From the NCBI GenBank assembly GCA_910589415.1, contig OU342635.1:38342929-38406928 (forward strand): DNA of 64,000 nt, given 5' to 3'. Under the pieces are notes generated by a model, which saw nothing but the letters and a program-made list of their open reading frames with translations, did no database searches and had not been told where the DNA came from. Source of the DNA: Malachius bipustulatus. Its lineage: Eukaryota > Arthropoda > Insecta > Coleoptera > Melyridae. The position numbers were made by a program, and so were the translations under genes. This document shows positions 11,567 through 24,187 of the stretch, piece after piece. The stretch's first letter is position 1, and each line of letters opens with the position of its first letter.

Positions 11567-14305
11567 TTCAATTACGTTCTTGTTTTATGTTCAGCAACAA
11601 ACACATTAGGCTTCTTCCTTATTATTTTTACCAGTATTAGGCATGCGAGGAAGAAAGATAATTGAAGTTGTTAGAAATTTCCTACCTACCGCTGTGCGCT
11701 GTATCTACTAAAGTAAAACTCAAATATGGAGTTCGTTTGTTCTTGTTATTTCAGAAAACATATCTCCGTCTTCAGGCACCAACTAAAGCAACAGGATTAT
11801 GATATTTATATTTCCACTCCACACACCGCATTTACGTTAAAATTCCACGGAGGTGACTAGAAAGCCTTCCTCTATTACTTAGGTGTACGTGATTTACGCT
11901 GCCATATAACAGCCGGAGGAAATACATTTTCCTTACAAGAAAATGGAATAAAAGCCTACCTTTGTCTCATTGCATAGTGAATGATCGATAGGAACAAGCT
12001 TCGTTATAATACCAGAATTATGAAATATGTACAATAAATTCTTTCGTAGGTAGGTAGTTTCCATGTTTCATATTTTCCTATGATCAAAGATTTAAGTACT
12101 TGGTTGTGCAATTATTTTGAAGCGGGAGCGTTTGAAGTAACGATACAAGCGAAACTGCTATATATTCATTTATAAGCTACTTAATTATTTGATACTCTGG
12201 AGCGGAATCTACCTTCCAGAGGTACTTGATATTGATATTCTATATTTTCATAGAGTAAACACATCATTTCCAGGGTAGAAATTGCAAACGTGTTGTTGTT
12301 GATTGCGAAACACCCGAAAGGATCATTTATCAGTAGAAGGTCTAAGGTTTGTTGATATCCTGTCGGGCAGTGACGGTCCATCAGGTAAGACGCCTTGACC
12401 GGCAGAAACTGCCTCTGCCATCCTGGAAATTGCTAATCTGCAGTGGCGCTATAAATGAAGTGTCTGCCCTTGTCACTTCTGCGACCCGAATGGCTCTCGT
12501 TTTGCTGCGGAATGTGGATATTAAAATTCCTCGCAAGTCTGCAGCTACAGCTGCCTGCAGCTTTGAGGACTAAATGATTTTTAGACGGTTTTCTGAATTA
12601 TTACACGATATAATATAGGCTCGAACTTCATGTTTTCCTGGAATACTAAATATCTACGACGTACACTATTTTTACTGAATTATTATTATATGGGTATACG
12701 TATGCTACGCCTACACACATGAGTTTTTCAATAACTATTGTGAACGAATGGAAGAAAATAGTTAGGGCGGAGATAAAGCTTTAATATCGCAGAAATTATT
12801 CTTACACTGAGGCTTCTTCGAAAATACTTACCCCTCAATAATTTCCACAAAAAACAGCCTCGTTGCAAAGTAATCCTCGCTCTTGATGATGTAAAAGAAT
12901 CCCTTTGAAATGTTTGCGGTCAGGTCCAAATTATTAATGATACACGTGAGAGCTTTTTGAAATATACGAGCAAATTAAATGAGACTTTTTTACTCAGCCT
13001 TAAACAATAAAAAAGTATCGTTCTCTGGGGGTCAAGGACGGGCGACATTTGTAAGTTATGTAAAATTCTTTTGTGGGTTTTTTTTTTTCTTATTGGGATT
13101 TCGAGTTATTACGTTAAGAGCAGACTCTTGTGGTGGTGTAAAAAAAATTAAGAGACATACATTATCACACCCCTTCCGGATTTAAACTATTGGGTTGTCT
13201 TTATTATTTACGGAAACTATAAAAATATTCATTTTAAAACTTAAAACTGACATGCAGTTTTATTATACAAATGATAGTTTTACTAGAACCTTAAACTTTA
13301 TCAAATATTATTCCCAAATCTTATCGGGTTGAATTTATAAACTCAAACTGAGAATTCTGAGGTAGATAAGACTAGAAATATCTAAAACACGATTACTTTA
13401 TTCTAGCCGTAAAGTAGAGAATTCTAAATTGATGAATCTGAATTTATAACCCCGAACAACATTTGCAAGGATTTGGAATACAAAACGTTGAAATGGACCG
13501 TGACTTGACTGTTCTTAATTTCGAGGAGAGCGACGGCGCCATGTTCAGATTCAGTTCGTCAGGTTCTGTGTGCCATGAATATGGAAAAGATTAAACTTGT
13601 TAAATAATTTTCTCATTTTGCACACAAAGTTAACTTGAAATGGGTTCGGGTTTATAACCTGCCAGACCAATTTATGGAATTACTTTGACATTAGTTTTGG
13701 GCCCTCCGATAACTGAGAAATTTACGCGTATGCTGTAATAAATGTGGCGTTGCCAAGCATAAATTTCTGTTTCATTGAATAGTTTTCCTGGACATTGTAA
13801 CTAAATAATGTTAATCCTTGTATTAGAAATTTATTCTATACGAACAAAGCTTCTTGATAATTTCCTGACTTTATATTCATTGGCTCCCAAGTTTTAAAAT
13901 ATAATCTAAATTTAGGCTCTTAGAAAGTGGTAAATGGAACATAATTATTGTGTTATCAAATTCTAAGTTTCGATGCTGCATTTCCCTGTATAAAAATAAG
14001 AGATTAACGGGAGATAATAATAATAACGAATGAATACCCTCCATACGATCATACAAGTAAGAGTTATAAAACAATAATATCACGGAAATTGAGTGTTCCA
14101 AAAACTGCTAATTTTAGTACTTCGAAAGTTGTCAAAACTTGAGACATTTACTTCTGAACAAAATTAATAGCCTCGCCGACAAGCCAGTCCCTAGATTTTC
14201 TCAAAATTTTCATGTACCAATTTATATCTTTAACTTGACCAACTTAAGCTGAACCAGGAGTTCAATCACCCTTTAACATGTTTGAATCATTGATTCAACA
14301 CGTCA
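11567..14305. other. Unannotated AT-rich stretch
   Basis: No supportable gene. 12340-12580 is more GC-balanced, with overlapping short open frames on both strands (74 codons plus, 66 codons minus), but I recognise no domain in either. The remainder is AT-rich with poly-T and poly-A runs. Confidence 0.45.
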
Positions 14306-14310
14306 TATTA

Positions 14311-15521
14311 TACAGGGTGTCCCATAATATGTGGGCAATCTCCCGGATTTGGGTAAATTTCGTAAAAATAAATGAAAAAATAGCTATAAAATTAATTCCT
14401 CAAAGACACCCCTACAAAGATATTAGCTGTTGAAGTTGAGGGTTGAAAATCAATTTATTACGATAACTTTTTTATTTCTTGATCGATTTTGATAATTTTT
14501 GGTTTTATTTTGTATTATTTGGGACTGTTTAGAATAGTGTTTCATAATCTTTGGTATCACATACATAGACCTCGGGATGGCATAGCCCCCTCATTCACTT
14601 GAAAGAAAACAATAAAAATAATAATTTTACAGTTTTTTAAGGTTAGTTTTCTTTTTATTTGACATTTTTTACATAAAAAATGTATCCTTATTTATTTCGA
14701 TAGAGCGAACCGTTATCGAGATAAACGTCGTTCTAATAGGTGATGCGTCGCAGGAACTTTCTAAATTTCAAGTAAATTTTAACAAGATGGCTGACCTTTG
14801 ACAGTAAATTGAGCAGGAAACAAAACAATAACTTAATTAAATACACGTCAAATAGTGTCAAAGATTTTATTTCATGCAGATTCAATAAATTCTAACTGAT
14901 TTTAAAATGAGTTACAAAAACGCTAAATACGCAGAAAATCAGTTAGAATTGAATCTGCATGAAATGAAATCTTTTGACACTGACGTGTATTTAATTAAGT
15001 TATTGTTTTGTTTCCTGCTCAATTTACTGGTCATAGGTCAGCCATCTTGTTAAAATTTACTTGAAATTTAGAAAGTTCCTGCGACGCATCACCTATTAGA
15101 AGGACGTTTATCTCGATAACGGTTTGCTCTATCGAAATAAATAAGGATACATTTTTTATGTAAAAAATGTCAAATAAAAAGAAAACTAACCTTAAAAAAC
15201 TGTAAAATTATTATTTTTATTGTTTTCTTTCAAGTGAATGAGGGGGTTATGCCATCCCGAGGTCTATGTATGTGCTACCAAAGATTATGAAACACTATTC
15301 TAAACAGTCCCAAATAATACAAAATAAAACCAAAAATTATCAAAATCGGTCAAAAAATAAAAAAGTTATGGCAAAAAATTGATTTTCAACCCTCAACTTC
15401 AACAGCTAATATCTTTGTAGGGGTGTCTCTGAGGAATTAATTTTAAAGCTATTTTTTCATTTATTTTTACGAAATTTACCCAAATCCGGGAGATTGCCCA
15501 CATATTATGGGACATCCTGTA
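14311..15521. mobile_element. 1.2-kb palindromic (foldback/MITE-like) element, TSD TATTA
   Basis: The two halves are reverse complements: it starts TACAGGGTGTCCCATAATAT and ends ATATTATGGGACATCCTGTA, and the similarity runs inward to about 14890 and 14940, giving arms of nearly 590 bp around a short AT-rich loop centred near 14916. The same five bases TATTA flank both ends (14306-14310, 15522-15526), as expected of a target duplication. Arms differ by scattered substitutions (for example 14574 versus the mirrored position), so this is not a read artefact. There is no open reading frame; it must be non-autonomous. Related ends occur at 18954-19481, 40588-41450 and 48520-48797. Confidence 0.8.
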
Positions 15522-15526
15522 TATTA

Positions 15527-16639
15527 TAGTCTCTACAACTTCCGTACTTCCGTACAAAATTTTTGCCAATATCGTCATTCATTATGAGCAGCGAAGGTTT
15601 CTTGTTCTAAATTCTGCAAAAACACCCACAAGATGTTCAAAGATGGCTCAAGTTCGAGCGGCGAATCGATTTTTCTCGTCATGAAACGGGTCAGCAAATA
15701 GTGAAGTGTTCAAAGCATTTCCAAAGCCTTTGCAACCTGTTCGTCTGGTAGGGCGTAAAAGCCTTGTAGGTACCTCTTCACCATTTTCTTATCACTCATT
15801 TTCTGACTTTTTTTCCTTCTCATGCCAGTTTGGTAAAAAAAAAGTGATAAGTGAAACAGAGTAGCCATTTTAAATTATTTTATGACCCTCTGAGTCGAAG
15901 AGAGCAGGTACCAGCTGACGAAAAGGTAAAGTTTTGTATTAATTAATTATTTGCTGGATAGCATGGTTAGATTTCTGTTTTTTTTTTAATAGGGTTTTAA
16001 CAGAGGTCTTAGGAGATTAATTCTAGTAAGAGGTCTTATGAGATGACTTTTAGGAAGAGATCCTATGAAATGGTTTCAGTTTAAGTAAGTTTGATGTGTG
16101 GTTATATATACTTCACGAGAAAGAAGCCGTTTGGCACCAAGTTCTCCTGAAGTAAATGCATTACATCATTACAGTCAATCAAATACATTAATTATTATTG
16201 AGCCATGCTATAAAGTGAAGTGAATTTTAATTGTGAGTTGATGCACTTAGGAAATGATATTGAAGAGATTTGAATTAAAAACAAACTACTAATGTTTTTT
16301 GATAGCGAAGTCACAATGTAAGAATTTTTTTTAATTAATTACTTGTCTTTGAGAAAATTGGATTTCTATTTCCTAGACGATCCAAATTTATTTGTGTATT
16401 ATGAATGTGTATTTATGTGTCTATTTTGAAGTTTTAATGGTTTTGTAAGATAATGAGTTGGGTAATTTGTATAAAATTTTTGATTTTGCACATTTCAACT
16501 CGAATATTTCCAACTAATTTGAACTTGGTATAATTTGTTTTCTTTTATTTTTTCCCGAAAGCTTCCTTGCTAATTATTCTCAAAACTACACCTTGTCGTT
16601 TGAATGATAATAGCGTTTAGTTTCCGAGGGGAAAATATT
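15527..16639. other. Unannotated AT-rich stretch
   Basis: No gene seen. Small local redundancy around 15990-16090 (several copies of a motif like AGAGGTCTTATGAGAT) suggests minor tandem slippage. Confidence 0.45.
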
Positions 16640-16885
16640 TGCGTACCTATGTTTCCAGTCTTGTAACTTCAACCCTTCAAGCAAGATGAGGATAAAATGA
16701 TAAAAGACACAAGGAGTTGAGTGCTGCCTAATTTTATGCTTACTGAATTCTCAGTTTATAAATATTCGCAAATATTTTCCATCTAGCAACTTCAACCCTT
16801 TAGGCAAGATGAGGTTCATCCCTGAAATTATAAAACTTAAAGAAACGGTCCCTAATTTTACGCTTACTGAATTCATAATCAAACG
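16640..16885. repeat. Imperfect tandem duplication, unit about 120 bp
   Basis: Two adjacent copies share the blocks ACTTCAACCCTT, GCAAGATGAGG and CCTAATTTTA.GCTTACTGAA in the same order (first copy about 16640-16752, second about 16775-16885). They are clearly diverged, so the duplication is old. Confidence 0.6.
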
Positions 16886-17183
16886 GCACTTGGTTTTGTA
16901 GATTAGTCGGTTCCAAACACTAACGTGTCCGAAAATCACATTATCTTATTTTTTCGTTTCGTCAACCTGATGTATAGGTACCTAGGTACCTAGATTTATA
17001 AAAATGTTATTATTAATAAATATTTCCATATTTCATTAACAACAATAACAGTTAACTCATTTTTAATCGTCAACTCATAATCTAATAGTTATAATTTACA
17101 TATAACTACACTGTAATTTAATGATATTATAATTATTATTATTGTTAATTTCATTTTCTTAAAAAATATGATAAAATGAATTT

Positions 17184-18904
17184 AATAGTATATTATGCAA
17201 CGAGCTTATAATGAAGGCTATTAATACGCGAGTATGATGGTTAAGATACGAGCCGTAGGCGAGTGTCTTAACCATCATAAGAGCGTAATAATAGCCATTA
17301 TCTGCGAGTTCCATACACTATTTTTTCTACGACCCTTTTTTATTTCATAGAAAAGATTAAAAAATTATATATTTTAACAATGACCCATGTACAATTGCGG
17401 ATCATTGAGGGTAAGATAGGTTGCTATTTGCTTACGCATATTAGGTACCAAATTCTCTCTTCGTTGCTAAGATTATTCTGCTGAGACATGTTTTAGTATC
17501 AAGTTTAAAGGGCACTACTCACTACTGCGTAATTTTTATTATGCGAAGTTCGAATTCCGAATTTTACGCTTCGATTTTGAGATTAATTAATAATTTTAAT
17601 AACTGACAGCCATTAATTACGATATTGTATGACTGCGCATTGCGCAACGGGGGTCGCAGCGTTGCCGCTTTGAATACTATATCACGGAGCGCTACGAATG
17701 ATATAATACTTTATCTTCCCATCTTTTACACGATATACCTACTTATCAAATTAATTAAGGTAACATAAAATCTTGATAAATTTTCTTTGAATGTTACTTA
17801 TGTTCTAAATTAAATAAACGTTCAGAATTTTTTTTCAGAAATACAGAACTTATATCACAAGGCAATTTTTGTCGTCAGTATGACAACTCTGTGACTTCGG
17901 TTGGCTTGCCGACCCGATCGTGAGCGAAAAGGAACCGATTCGATTGCAAATGCTCCTCTGCCATTGGATAGCTTGACCAGTGCTTTAATGAAAATTTGTA
18001 TCTTAATGAGACCCATTAAAGCACTGGTGATTCATATTTAATATGCATATTAAAAGTTGGGAGTAGAAAATAGTATATTATGCAACGAGCTTATAATGAG
18101 GCGAGTGTCTTAACCATCATAAGAGCGTATTAATAGCCATTATCTGCGAGTTCCATACACTATTTTTTCTACGACCTTTTTTTTTCATAGAAAAGATTAA
18201 AAAATTATATATTTTAACAATGACCCGTGTAAAATTGCGGATCATTGAGGTTAAGATAGGTTGCTATTTGTTTACGCATATTACCAAATTTTCTCTTCGT
18301 CGCTAAGATTATTCTGCTGAGACATGTTTTAGTATCAAGTTTAAAGGGCACTACTCACTACTGCGTAATTTTTATTATGCGAAGTTCGGATTCCAAATTT
18401 TACGCTTTGATTTTGAGATTAATAATAATTTTTATAACATTGACAGCCAATAATTACGATATTGTTTACCTGCGCAACGCGACGGTCGCAGCGTTGCCGC
18501 TTTGAATACTATCACGGAGCGCTACGAATAATATAATACTTTATCTTCCTATCTTTTACACGATATACCTACCTATCAAATTAATTAAGGTAACATAAAA
18601 TCTTGATAAATTTTCTTTGAATGTTACTTATGTTCTAAATTAAATAAACGTTCAGATTTTTTTTTCAGAAATACAGAACTTATCACAAGGCAATTATTTT
18701 TGTCGTGAGTATGACAACTCTGTGACTTCGGTTGGTTTGTACCGACCCGATTGTGAGCGAAAAGGAACCGATTCGATTGCAAATGCTCCTCTGCCATTGG
18801 ATAGCTTGACCAGTGCTTTAATGAAAATTTGTATCTTAATGAGACCCATTAAAGCACTGGCAATTCATATTTAATATGCATATTAAAGGTTAGGAGTAGA
18901 AAAA
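17184..18904. repeat. Two-copy tandem duplication, 885-bp unit
   Basis: The block starting AATAGTATATTATGCAACGA at 17184 recurs at 18069 and both copies end near a shared GGAGTAGAAAA. The first copy is 885 bp. The second is about 836 bp, largely because it lacks a segment of about 43 bp present at 17216-17258. Copies differ by scattered substitutions and small indels, so this is a real, moderately old duplication. Each copy has an imperfect foldback near its start and a hairpin near its end (ACCAGTGCTTTAATG ... CATTAAAGCACTGG). There is no long ORF. It is probably a non-autonomous repeat duplicated in tandem. Confidence 0.75.
17185..17322. repeat. Foldback terminus of the 885-bp unit
   Basis: Reading inward from both sides gives matching blocks: ATAGTATAT, GGCTATTAATACGC and ATGATGGTTAAGA on the left; TCTTAACCATCAT, GCGTAATAATAGCC and ATACACTAT on the right. 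The palindrome is interrupted by mismatches. In the second copy of the unit (18069 on) most of the left arm is deleted, leaving the right arm intact. Confidence 0.6.
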
Positions 18905-18953
18905 CAAATAAATAAACGGTATTGTTATTAATACTATTCGATATTCACTATTA

Positions 18954-19481
18954 TACAGGGTGTCCAGGTATGAGTGTAAGAGCTACACGTGGCGACCTTC
19001 CTTGGACTATTTTGAGTAAAAAATTTTAATACAATAATGCTCTAAACCTCTTCACGGTGCCACACGAGGTCATCAAAGTTAGAAATTCTGGGTCACAAAT
19101 ATGCATATTATCGAACTTCTGTTTCCTTTTGCAGTTACGGTTAACATTTTTAAAGACTTTTGCAAAACAGTGCAATTATTAACTTTTTTAACATGTCTTA
19201 ATTTTTTTTTTTTTAAATGTTAAAAAAGTTAATAATTGCACTGTTACGAAAATTAAATGAAATAAGACTTTGCAAAAGTCTTTAAAAATGTTAACCGTAA
19301 CTGCAAAAGGAAACAGAAGTTCAATAATATGCATATTTGTGACCCAGAATTTCTAACTTTGATGACCTCCTGTGGCACCGTAAAGACGTTTAGAGTTTTT
19401 TTGAATAAAGATTTTTTACTCAAAATAGTCCAAGGAAGGTCGTCACGTGTAGCTCTTACACTCATACCTGGATACCTTGTA
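18954..19481. mobile_element. 0.53-kb palindromic (MITE-like) element
   Basis: Starts TACAGGGTGTCCAGGTATGA and ends in the reverse complement TCATACCTGGATACCTTGTA. Arms of about 250 bp meet at a poly-T tract near 19204-19215 with the stem AATGTTAAAAAAGTTAATAA close to the loop. The arms carry differences (for example an extra AAATTAAATGAAATAAG stretch on the right side). No clear target duplication beyond TA. It shares its terminal TACAGGGTGTCC with the element at 14311 but not its internal sequence. Confidence 0.75.
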
Positions 19482-22400
19482 TAAAAACAAAGAAGTGTTC
19501 CAATCCAGGAGATAACTAAATGGACACCTTACAGTCAAGAAATAGAAGTTATATTTATTCAATTTTTTATTTTCAATTAGAGTTAAAAGCCATCTTAACA
19601 GGCCCGTGAATATGCATGCCTATATTTGTTCTTTCTGCACACTATTGTATGTTTCTTTGAAATACTTATTAAAATTCAGTATGGTAGAAAGTCTACTTCC
19701 AAGGCATCCTTTTGCATTTCATTAAATGTTTACAAACAAGTTTTAAATTAATTAAAAAGGACTACTGTCGGATCTTTCCAGAAAGAAAATAAAATAATAT
19801 TCCATAATTGGAACCCTTTTTGCACCTACTTAATTATCCGGTGCCTTTTTACTCAATTGAGCTAATTATCAAACCCTGCTTTTGACAGATTATTATGTTT
19901 AGCAAAACAATCCTTGATTCATTCGTTGGGAAAAATAATTAGCATCAGTGAAGGCCGCATCTGATGGTCTGAAGGTTTGTTTCTTCACAAGCTAATGAAG
20001 TAGATTATGAATAATTCATCCTTAATTGGTAAAAACTTTTACCGCTAACTAGAGGACTTTTTTGGCATGTAGAAATACATTTTCCTAAAATCGAGCTCTA
20101 CTGGAATGAAACGTGATTTAAAGATCCCTTTAATGTCTGGGATTTACCGAAGTTTGATTAGTCATGATTTTGCTTAAGATCTCGAAGTTGAGAATGAATG
20201 CGTATTCGATCTATTTTTTCACGCTGACGAGAATAAATCGTCTAAGTTTTAGAAAAACGCAAACTCGGCTCTTCTGATAAGAAAAAACATTGTTGTCATC
20301 CAACTAGACTTAGTGTGATATGTTACTCACGTTGTAGAAAGAAACTTTCCTTCCAATCGAATGGCGCTTACCTGTAACAAACAAAAAACTCAAATTAACT
20401 TTGACATTTATATATCGATTGAACTTTTAAGAAAAAATACCCCAGCCACTTGGTTACATGAAGTATAATTTCTTATATAATATAATAACATAGTGGTGTA
20501 GAGTCAAAGGAACCAATTGCCTTTTCCATTATTTTTCAATATAACATTGTTACCTAGTTCTGTGAGAAAAAATATAAAAGTTTTTATGCTACGCAGATTT
20601 TTCATCTAAATCCATAAAACAACACAATCCTTTTGCATTCCGCTCGTTTCTTTGTGCAAAATAAGAAGAACAGATAACTGAATCAAATATAGGAGCCTGT
20701 GTCAAAGAGAAAAGATTGAATTTAAAAATTTGCCTGAATGTAAACCGAGGGAATTTCTGTAGAAACCAGCAGCTCTGGTTTCGAAGATACGTTCCAAAGA
20801 AGTAAACTGAGATTGAACAAGAATTGAATTATACAAAGAGCCGATTCCAGTTTCCATAATGGTGACATCTTATATGAGAATATCGAAACGTCCATAACAT
20901 AGAGGTGGATATTTGATATTCTTAAAGGTGATTTCTAGAAGGCATGTCTGGTTTATATGTTTTTGATAGATCATCACTATAGCCAGAGTTTGGAACAGGA
21001 ACCATAAAATCGGATATAAAAATATAGCGTTTTTTTTTTTCATTTTTCATCCTCTTGTCATGTTTAAAGCTATAAATTTTTTATTTATATCTTATAGTAT
21101 GGATAGATTTTACAGCGAAACTAAAACTGCTTTATTACTGAATTCAATAAAAACAACTTTGGCATTTATACTATGAGATAGGTACCTACAAAATAGGAAA
21201 ATATCGAAGTTTTTTATTTCATATTAAATTTATAAATATCAAGTTACCAGTTCAATAAATAACGACACACGACACACTCTCCTCAAACACCTGTAATGTA
21301 TACTGTAAAATTCTGGTTGATCAATGAAGAAAGTTTACAACTCTTTGTAGCTAATCAGAAATATACTATGGCTTCAGCAAAATAGAGCACATCGTGATAA
21401 AATCATACCTCAAAGTACCTCCAAGATCACTGTACAGGATTTTTCCATGATTTTTCCTTCCGTTGGGAAGGGAAGGTATAAAAGAAAATCTGAAGGACAT
21501 GGAGTCCTGAAACCATCCCGGAATTAAATGAAAAAGTCCCGAAATAAATCACGATAATGTTATTAGTAATATTGAAGGAAGTGTTGGCAAAGGCAGTAAG
21601 GTATGGAGATTTTATGACAGTTAACGAAAATACTCAACTTATTTTCAAAATGTCATTTAAATTTTGAATGAAGCTAATTATAGGCTATTATTGATTATGT
21701 AGGTGTTAATTTATGTAGAAAGGAATTATCAAAAGAGTGAGTTTTTATTCCATTAATCCTTCAAAAGATCATTAAGGATTAAGAAATCGCGAAGTGCTAT
21801 TAAATTAGTGAGTGGAAATTAGAGATAGGGGTGAAAAAAAAGGTAACTTGAAAAAAAGGCAAAAACTCCAAATTTTTTTTCTTTTTATTTCTTTTTGAGT
21901 TTAACTTTTTTCTGAGTGGAGATAGGTATAGGCATTGTTTCACAGAAAAACAAGTAGATTAAATTGTCTTCAAAATAGTGGATTAAAAATAATTTTTGGG
22001 TTAAGACTGACTTAAATGAAGCCGCTGAAACTTTTTCAATTTTTATAGCGTTTTACTTGACATCGGTTTAGTTCTAATTTTTCACAACAAAATTGGTTTT
22101 TATTCAATGAAAAAAATGTTTTAAGTTAATTTGTTTATTATTGAACAAAAAATGTTTTATATTTTTTTAAATAAATTATTTTGATGCAAAATCACATTAG
22201 TTACAAACATTTTTCTGTAATAACTGAATTTTGCTTTGTTTTCGAGATATAACTGAAAAGCTGAAAGGGGTGCAGTTTCACTCCTGTTTAAATTTCCACC
22301 CTCAATTTAATAGCACTCCACGATTTCTTAATCTTTAATGATCACTGGAAGGATTTGAAGGAATCAATAAATAAATAAATAAATAAATAAAAACCACTAT

Positions 22401-23640
22401 TTTGATACCTAGTTCCTTATTGCCCTGTTTATTAGGACATTATCAATAGCCTATTACTAATGATGTAATGGTATTATTATTTTTTTTTTCTTTTTATTTG
22501 CACTGCTGATTTATTTTACAATCAAAAGGCAGTTATTTGATTTCTGGTTATATGAAAAATTTTAAACAGTCGGGTTATATTGAAAATATTAATGGAAATG
22601 AAAATTTAACAAAACAATAGAAAATGATAAGTGAAACTTCCGAATATGCAAAATTTTATAGGCAGTTCAATGCATTATAACATATAACCGTAATAGCTTT
22701 ATTACGTCAATTTTATAGTTATGGGGTATAAGTACTTACAGATAACACGAATTCGGTTATAAAAGTATTATAACATGTCGTGAAGATAAATTATGAAATC
22801 AGCGATCCCTGTCGATATAGGTAGTAACACGAATAACTTTACAAAATAAATTCAATCGCGTGAGAATAATCATACCCATTCGCTTTGGCTTTGTTAACTT
22901 AGCATTACGTTGTTATTTCCCTTTAAAACCACTGTTACTCCCATCGATTATGAGCCATAATCAAGAACGTTAACATTTTAGAGCCCCGAACTTAGTGATA
23001 AATTACATCATTTATGAGTGATATATACATGAACTGTAAATTCTACTAGAATTGTTATGTTATGAACCTGATAGAAGATAATATCGCGAAGCTCGTTCCC
23101 TCATAAAGGGAGAATAAACGACGTAGGAAATCATGTTTACTTCCGTGGTTTTGTCTTGTATTATTGTGGTACCAATTTAGCGTGTGTGTATTTCTGACTC
23201 CTAGAATATTTCTCTCTTAGAAACTCTTAGAATATAGAAATTAATATAGGTAATAGTTGAGGTCACAATATGCCAACTCAATGTAAGTGGAATTATAATT
23301 TTTCATCTAGACATTGCCGAAGCAGAGCTTCTTGGTGAGGGATATGCCGTATACTTCGTGCTCGTATGCTGTTTTTTTGTTGTGTGTGATACCTAACGCT
23401 CCAATAAAATGAAGAAGCTACTCAGATCAGCATCTCCAAGATGTTCTGCAAGAGAAGCACTGCAAGAGTTCTCCACAGTTCTACCCTTGAGTGGTTTTCT
23501 CAAAGGATACGAGATATGGGGCTACAGTAGTAGCAATTTTGTGGCAAACATGGTCAGTCAGCTGATTCACAACAGTTCTAGCTGACATGAAAGGAATGTC
23601 ATATTCTAATAATACAGAATTCCAGAATATTTCCGTGCGT
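19482..23640. other. Unannotated AT-rich stretch
   Basis: No gene or element I can support. It contains poly-T and poly-A runs and a short AAAT microsatellite near 22368-22393. A repeated theme of 'cactattttgataccta...' type sequence is too weak to call. Confidence 0.45.
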
Positions 23641-23723
23641 GTTCGAAATTGGATGACTGTGTCTAGTGCTGCGTTACAACAGCAGTGAAGCGCCTAGAAA
23701 TTCCAAGAGTCACATCCGGCGTG

Positions 23724-23758
23724 TATATAAGAGTGCCGTGTAGTAGCCACAATCAGTT
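23724..23758 (+). promoter_or_regulatory. Candidate TATA + Inr core promoter (possibly a decayed LTR)
   Basis: TATATAAG at 23724 is followed by TCAGTT with its A at 23755, a spacing of 31 bp. The context (CTAGAAATTCCAAGAGTCACAT upstream, GC-balanced) looks like the U3 end of an insect LTR, similar in style to the solo LTR at 1198. I could not find TG...CA ends with a target duplication, so it may be an LTR fragment or a genuine promoter of an unseen transcript. Confidence 0.4.
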
Positions 23759-23950
23759 TAGATTGGAAGCTGGTTGAGTTTGGAACATCGCAGATTACAG
23801 GAATAGATAGTTCGGTGACTGTGACAGAATATAAGTGAATATTGAAAATAGTCTGTAGAACTGAAGAGCATAGGTGTGTTAAGTAAATAAGAATATGTAA
23901 CTGATTATTTAGACTTTAAAGGTTATTGTTAATTTGCTATAGTTCTTTAG

Positions 23951-24187
23951 TTATGTCTTTTGATTTTCCATTGACGCGATCCATGCTGCCAGTAGGATCG
24001 CGTAAACCTCCGCTTGGAACATAGTTGTGGTTGATCTCACGGGAGGATCTGCCCAGGTCCCGCGTGCTGCCAAGGAGAGATCAGCGAAAATGTACGGGGA
24101 TTTCGTACATTGATGTACCGATTTTTTCGAAGATAATTGATTCTTCTGCTGGGAATGATGATGCATACCAATGACGTTTCGATACAC
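23951..24187 (-). pseudogene. RNase H scrap of a non-LTR retrotransposon
   Basis: A 78-codon minus-strand frame contains RGTWADPPVRSTTTMFQAEV followed by YAILLAAWIAS. FQAE[VI]YAI is the hallmark stretch of the RNase H domain in I/Jockey-type LINE polyproteins, where the Glu is catalytic. Only about 45 residues around that motif are recognisable. The N-terminal 30 residues look unrelated, and no reverse transcriptase or endonuclease segment is found nearby. Seen: the motif. Inferred: a 5'- and 3'-truncated dead copy. Confidence 0.5.

Noticed and set aside
12181..12573. Overlapping frames on both strands with a faintly cadherin-like phrase (FAINNNT) on the minus strand
   Set aside because: Too short, no Ca-binding motifs such as DxNDN, and no usable splice sites around it; chance resemblance is likely.
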